From contig DBWO01000044.1 of assembly GCA_002309055.1 (NCBI GenBank), forward strand, positions 1-17,095: a stretch of DNA of 17,095 nt, given 5' to 3'. Of this stretch, positions 14,396 through 17,095 are shown piece after piece. Both the position numbers and the translations under genes were made by a program. Origin of the DNA: Ruminococcaceae bacterium UBA1236. GTDB lineage: Bacteria; Bacillota; Clostridia; Oscillospirales; Acutalibacteraceae. The notes beneath the pieces were generated by a model. That model saw nothing but the letters and a program-made list of their open reading frames with translations. It was not told the origin of the DNA and ran no database searches. Positions within the stretch are counted from its first letter, which is position 1, and every line of letters begins with the position of its first letter.

Positions 14396-15379
14396 TTATT
14401 TCTCAAACGGATAAACAAGATTCATCTGTCTTCTGCACTCGTCCATTATTTTCAGGCAGTCAAGCGTTGCGCTGTGCGGAACATAGGCGGATTCGATAAG
14501 CCCTGCGCGGATTTCATCTGCCGCGCATGAAAATTCGGTGAGATAATCGGTTTTGCCGGATAATCTTTCACAGCCGCTTTCTGTTTTAACGGAAGCGGAA
14601 CGCGCCATATGATACATCGGTATTTTTATTTCTCCCTGAGTGCCGGTAATTCTGAAGCGTTCAACGAGTTTTAAAAAAGACATCTCGAGTTTGCAATCAA
14701 AGCCGTCATATGTGAGCGTGACGGTTTCGCCCGTATCTATTCCGTTTTTAACGTTTCCTTCGCACCTGATGCTTTCGGGATAACCGAAAAGACGGTAACA
14801 GTAAGTGATTGGGTAAACGCCGATGTCAAGGAGAGCTCCGCCCGCAGTTTCGGGCTTAAGAAGGCGCGAGTTTTTGCTCATCATAAGGCCGGGAAATGCG
14901 TGAACAATATTGACGCTTTTTATTTCTCCTATCTTATTTTCCGCAATCCTGTTTCTGACTTTTTGCGGCAAATCGGAAAACCAGGTCCACATCGCTTCGC
15001 AGAAATAAACATTGTTCTCGCGTGAAGTGTTAATCATCTGCTCTGCCTGTGCCGCGCTTACGCCGACGGGCTTTTCGCACAGCACGGGGAAGCCCGCCCG
15101 CATTGCACCGAGCGCATAATCAATATGCGCGGTGTGAGGAGTGGCAATATATACGCCGTCAAATTTCCCTTTTTCAAGCATGCTTTCAAATTCGCCGAAA
15201 GCCTCCGCGCCGTATTTTGCGGCAAATTTGTCTGCTTTTGCCTTGTTTCTTGAATACACTGCGGCAATTTTGTTATTGCCGCGCGTTATGCTTCTCGCTG
15301 TATTTTCGGCAATGCTTCCGCTGCCGACATAGGCCCATCTGAATTTTTCCGTTTTTATTCCTCCTTCTTTTTCCCGCAT
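14396..15379 (-). CDS. Gfo/Idh/MocA family NAD(P)-dependent oxidoreductase
   Basis: 327 residues from the only ATG. It has a Rossmann domain with YVGSGSIA (G-x-G-x-x-A) near residues 17-24 and the family catalytic CEKPVG, then a C-terminal alpha/beta domain with GGALLDIGVYPI. Members oxidise or reduce sugars, cyclitols or trans-dihydrodiols, and the sequence resembles the dihydrodiol-dehydrogenase-like branch. The start is uncertain. A strong promoter places the transcript start within the ATG itself, while a good GAAGGAGG (15367-15360) lies inside the frame, 7 bases before an ACG codon (15352-15350) from which the family-typical N-terminus EKFRWAYVG begins. The true start may be ACG at 15352, or the leader may have mutated from ATG. 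First gene of a pair with the nitroreductase fusion. Confidence 0.88.
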   Translation of the reverse strand: MREKEGGIKTEKFRWAYVGSGSIAENTARSITRGNNKIAAVYSRNKAKADKFAAKYGAEAFGEFESMLEKGKFDGVYIATPHTAHIDYALGAMRAGFPVLCEKPVGVSAAQAEQMINTSRENNVYFCEAMWTWFSDLPQKVRNRIAENKIGEIKSVNIVHAFPGLMMSKNSRLLKPETAGGALLDIGVYPITYCYRLFGYPESIRCEGNVKNGIDTGETVTLTYDGFDCKLEMSFLKLVERFRITGTQGEIKIPMYHMARSASVKTESGCERLSGKTDYLTEFSCAADEIRAGLIESAYVPHSATLDCLKIMDECRRQMNLVYPFEK

Positions 15380-15382
15380 CTA

Positions 15383-15411
15383 ATTATACCAATGAAACAC
15401 CGGTAATTCAA
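15383..15411 (-). promoter_or_regulatory. promoter of the Gfo/Idh/MocA-nitroreductase operon
   Basis: On the minus strand, -35 TTGAAT (15411-15406), a 17-base spacer ending in TTGG, and a perfect -10 TATAAT (15388-15383) with the TGn extension. Its -10 ends 3 bases before the annotated ATG, so transcription should begin in or after that codon. Confidence 0.75.
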
Positions 15412-15443
15412 CACCAAATACTCCGCGTATTTTTTTGCTTTTC

Positions 15444-15472
15444 TTGACATGCATATTGCGCGGTGATATAAT
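15444..15472 (+). promoter_or_regulatory. consensus sigma-A promoter of the riboswitch-controlled gene
   Basis: Perfect -35 TTGACA (15444-15449), a 17-base spacer, and perfect -10 TATAAT (15467-15472). Transcription would start near 15479, just ahead of the riboswitch. A full-consensus promoter fits control exerted afterwards by RNA attenuation. Confidence 0.92.
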
Positions 15473-15485
15473 ACATATGATTTCG

Positions 15486-15622
15486 TTCAAGGTGTATGTC
15501 CGGTGTTTTTATCCCGGGCCTGCGCCGGCGGGAAAGCGCGGTGAAAATCCGCCGCAACATCCATTGCCGTTACAGTCGGAATGCCGTCCGGAATCATAAA
15601 GCGGTTTTATCCTGAAGCCGCC
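15486..15622 (+). ncRNA. cobalamin-family riboswitch aptamer
   Basis: The leader holds the conserved cobalamin core GGGAAAGCGCGGTGAAAATC, then CGCCGC (15530 on): the GGGAA block, then a GCGG/CCGC hairpin with the TGAAAAT loop typical of L5. GGTG sits near the 5' end (15491), and GTTACAGT plus GGAATGCCG follow where the ACTGT and GCC blocks are expected, with some departure from consensus. A GCGG/CCGC hairpin at 15601-15621 could be the P13 partner for the kissing loop. Boundaries are approximate. Adenosyl- or methylcobalamin binding would be expected to stop transcription at the terminator downstream. The DUF4430-like (transcobalamin-type) gene product supports the call. Confidence 0.78.
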
Positions 15623-15684
15623 TTTTGCCTTTGGGAATGAAGGGCGAAAAAATACGGGGTTTATTTTGCCTTGTCTTTTTCTGC

Positions 15685-15714
15685 GTGCGCCCTCATCACC
15701 GGGGCGCACATTTT
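15685..15714 (+). terminator. attenuator terminator of the riboswitch
   Basis: GTGCGCCC (15685-15692) pairs perfectly with GGGCGCAC (15702-15709), followed by ATTTTATATTT, and it lies upstream of the start codon at 15737. A separate stem at 15627-15645 (GCCTTT with AAGGGC) may be part of the switching platform. The unusual placement of a terminator before the gene indicates premature termination control. Confidence 0.82.
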
Positions 15715-15736
15715 ATATTTGAAGGGAATGTTCAAA

Positions 15737-17095
15737 ATGGTAAAATCAGGTAAAAAAATTCTTGCCGCAATAATTGCGGTCATCATGGCACTTTCAGTGT
15801 TCCAGGTCCTTTCGTTTGCGGGCGGAGACGATCCCGAAGCAATCTACGTTGAATTTAGCTATTATGATAAGGAATTCGTGATTGCACCCGAAAGTCTTTA
15901 TGTTGTTCCGGGTCTTGCAAAAGAATACGGCTTTGAGACGGCGGAAACCGACTTTTCCGACAACCCCGTTACCGGAATAACCGTATTTGATGTAATCGTT
16001 GCAGCACATTTGGCAGAGTACGGCGATGCTTTCACCGCAGAGACAGCATCGGATTATATCTCTTTAAGCGGCGGATATATCACAAAAATATTCGGCGAAG
16101 CTGTTTCTTTCAGCTTCTCCGTTAACGGCGCAACCCCCAATGACGGTGTGTATAATGAACAGTTCGGATCTTATACCGGATACAACGCAGATGCAGCGAC
16201 GGTAGAAGACGGCGATGTCGTTCAGATTTATGTCAGTCAGGATTCCTATTGGGCTGATTACAACACTTATTTTGACAGCGATAAATACACAGCTGTTCAG
16301 GGCGAAGAAATTACCGCAACCATAACAGGCGTCTGTCTGGTATACTACGGCTGCAGCACTCAGGAAACAATTGATTCTAAGACAATTCCCATGAACGGAG
16401 CTACCCTGAGCATCACAGAGGATTTTGAAAATTATACCGAGCTCGGCACAACGGATGAAAACGGCAGCATCACCTTTACCGTTGAAAACCCGGGTGAATA
16501 CTACCTTGTGACAAGCGGCGCGGTTGAAGATGATTACTCAGAAGATGTTCCCGTTATAGGTAACTATGCTCCCATTTCAGTGCTGCCTCCCGAAACCGAG
16601 GCGAGCGTTGAATTCAGTTATTATGACAATGGATTTGTTGTTGCTCCCGTAACCCTTACAGTCAGCTCACGCACTGCCGAGCAATACGGTTTTGAAACCA
16701 CAATCAAGGACCATAACGGCGAAATTGTTGACGGCGTAACTGTCTTTGATGTTCTTGTTGCGGCTCACATAAACGAATACGGCGACGCTTTCACCGAAGA
16801 GACGGCTGAGGACTATATAGGCTGTGCTTACGGCTTTGTCTCAAAGATTTTCGGCGAAGCAAAATCCTGCAGTTTTTCAGTTAACGGTCAGACTCCCAAT
16901 GACGGTGTTATAAACGAAAGCTTCGGCACATACACCGGGTATACAATGGATACCGCTCAGGTTGAAGACGGCGATGTCGTTCAGCTCTATGTCTGCCGGG
17001 ACGCTTATTGGTCTGATTACAACACATACTTTGACAGCGATGAATACACAGCTGTTCAGGGCGAAGAAGTTACCGCAACCATAACAGGCGTCTGT
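15737..17095 (+). CDS. secreted tandem-repeat protein with transcobalamin-C-like (DUF4430-like) domains, 3' end outside window
   Basis: 453 codons without a stop. A Sec signal peptide spans residues 1-28 (MVKSGKK, hydrophobic core, SFA before GGD). From residue 38 the protein repeats every 253 residues. Each repeat first has a DUF4430-like domain (about 75-168 and 328-421): TVFDVLVAAH, a YGDAF and GFVSKIFGEA stretch, SFSVNG-TPNDGV, and VEDGDVVQLYV, the pattern of transcobalamin and intrinsic-factor beta domains. Each then has a beta-rich domain (about 190-290) with TTDENGSITFTVENPGEYYL, like invasin/Ig-type surface modules. With a cobalamin riboswitch upstream, capture of B12 or other corrinoids at the cell surface is likely. 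Anchoring cannot be seen because the C-terminus is missing. The ribosome binding site is GAAGGG. Confidence 0.88.
   Translation, partial: MVKSGKKILAAIIAVIMALSVFQVLSFAGGDDPEAIYVEFSYYDKEFVIAPESLYVVPGLAKEYGFETAETDFSDNPVTGITVFDVIVAAHLAEYGDAFTAETASDYISLSGGYITKIFGEAVSFSFSVNGATPNDGVYNEQFGSYTGYNADAATVEDGDVVQIYVSQDSYWADYNTYFDSDKYTAVQGEEITATITGVCLVYYGCSTQETIDSKTIPMNGATLSITEDFENYTELGTTDENGSITFTVENPGEYYLVTSGAVEDDYSEDVPVIGNYAPISVLPPETEASVEFSYYDNGFVVAPVTLTVSSRTAEQYGFETTIKDHNGEIVDGVTVFDVLVAAHINEYGDAFTEETAEDYIGCAYGFVSKIFGEAKSCSFSVNGQTPNDGVINESFGTYTGYTMDTAQVEDGDVVQLYVCRDAYWSDYNTYFDSDEYTAVQGEEVTATITGVC
15848..17095 (+). repeat. in-frame tandem repeat, period 759 bases
   Basis: Copy 1 begins at 15848 and copy 2 at 16607; codon alignment gives a constant 253-residue offset. 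Identity is uneven: segments near the ends of the DUF4430-like domains are almost identical at the DNA level (for example 16286-16336 against 17045-17095, one difference seen), while the middle parts have diverged. Copy 2 is cut by the window end. Confidence 0.9.

Noticed and set aside
15509..15709. 66-codon minus-strand frame in the gap before the DUF4430-like gene
   Set aside because: It overlaps the riboswitch and terminator, whose base composition and hairpins account for it; no start signals are present.

Overview
The window looks like chromosomal DNA of an anaerobic Gram-positive bacterium of the class Clostridia, possibly a gut Oscillospirales-type organism. That placement is an inference from AGGAGG-type ribosome binding sites, sigma-A promoters with 17-base spacers, short U-tract terminators, a ferredoxin-nitroreductase fusion, a cobalamin riboswitch and secreted proteins without outer-membrane features. 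No taxonomic marker search could be run.

Layout. (1) Positions 1 to about 1720 are the end of an integrative element: a small Lys-rich ORF, a short helix-turn-helix protein of excisionase type, a tyrosine recombinase, and an AT-rich tail with stacked terminators and a 10-base-periodic repeat. The element stops at the 3' end of a minus-strand tRNA-Ser(GGA) gene (1721-1812), which is the likely attachment site. (2) Positions 1905-7335, minus strand, are a housekeeping operon read polA - rimI - tsaD - MATE transporter, with a 4-base overlap of rimI and tsaD and a 2-base gap between polA and rimI. (3) A divergent promoter region at 7336-7482 separates it from a plus-strand operon (7483-10999): YhhN/TMEM86-type lysoplasmalogenase, AhpD/CMD-like protein with a CxxC, a short-chain dehydrogenase resembling the mycofactocin-coupled type, and a membrane-anchored extracellular protein of unknown function. 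It ends at a bidirectional terminator. (4) On the minus strand, 11096-11542 encodes a small secreted protein with two classical zinc-finger motifs. (5) Divergent from it, 11828-13528 encodes a lipoprotein 5'-nucleotidase. (6) A minus-strand pair (13607-15379) encodes a Gfo/Idh/MocA oxidoreductase and a 2x[4Fe-4S]-nitroreductase fusion. (7) The right end carries a near-perfect promoter, a cobalamin-family riboswitch with a terminator, and the start of a secreted protein made of tandem 253-residue repeats, each holding a transcobalamin-C-like (DUF4430-like) domain. This gene runs off the window.

The most notable items are the B12-riboswitch-controlled transcobalamin-like surface protein, the exported C2H2 zinc-finger protein, the lysoplasmalogenase/AhpD-like/SDR operon (possibly handling aldehydes from ether lipids), and the Gfo/Idh/MocA gene, whose promoter and ribosome binding site do not fit its only ATG. 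No CRISPR array, transposase or rRNA was seen.
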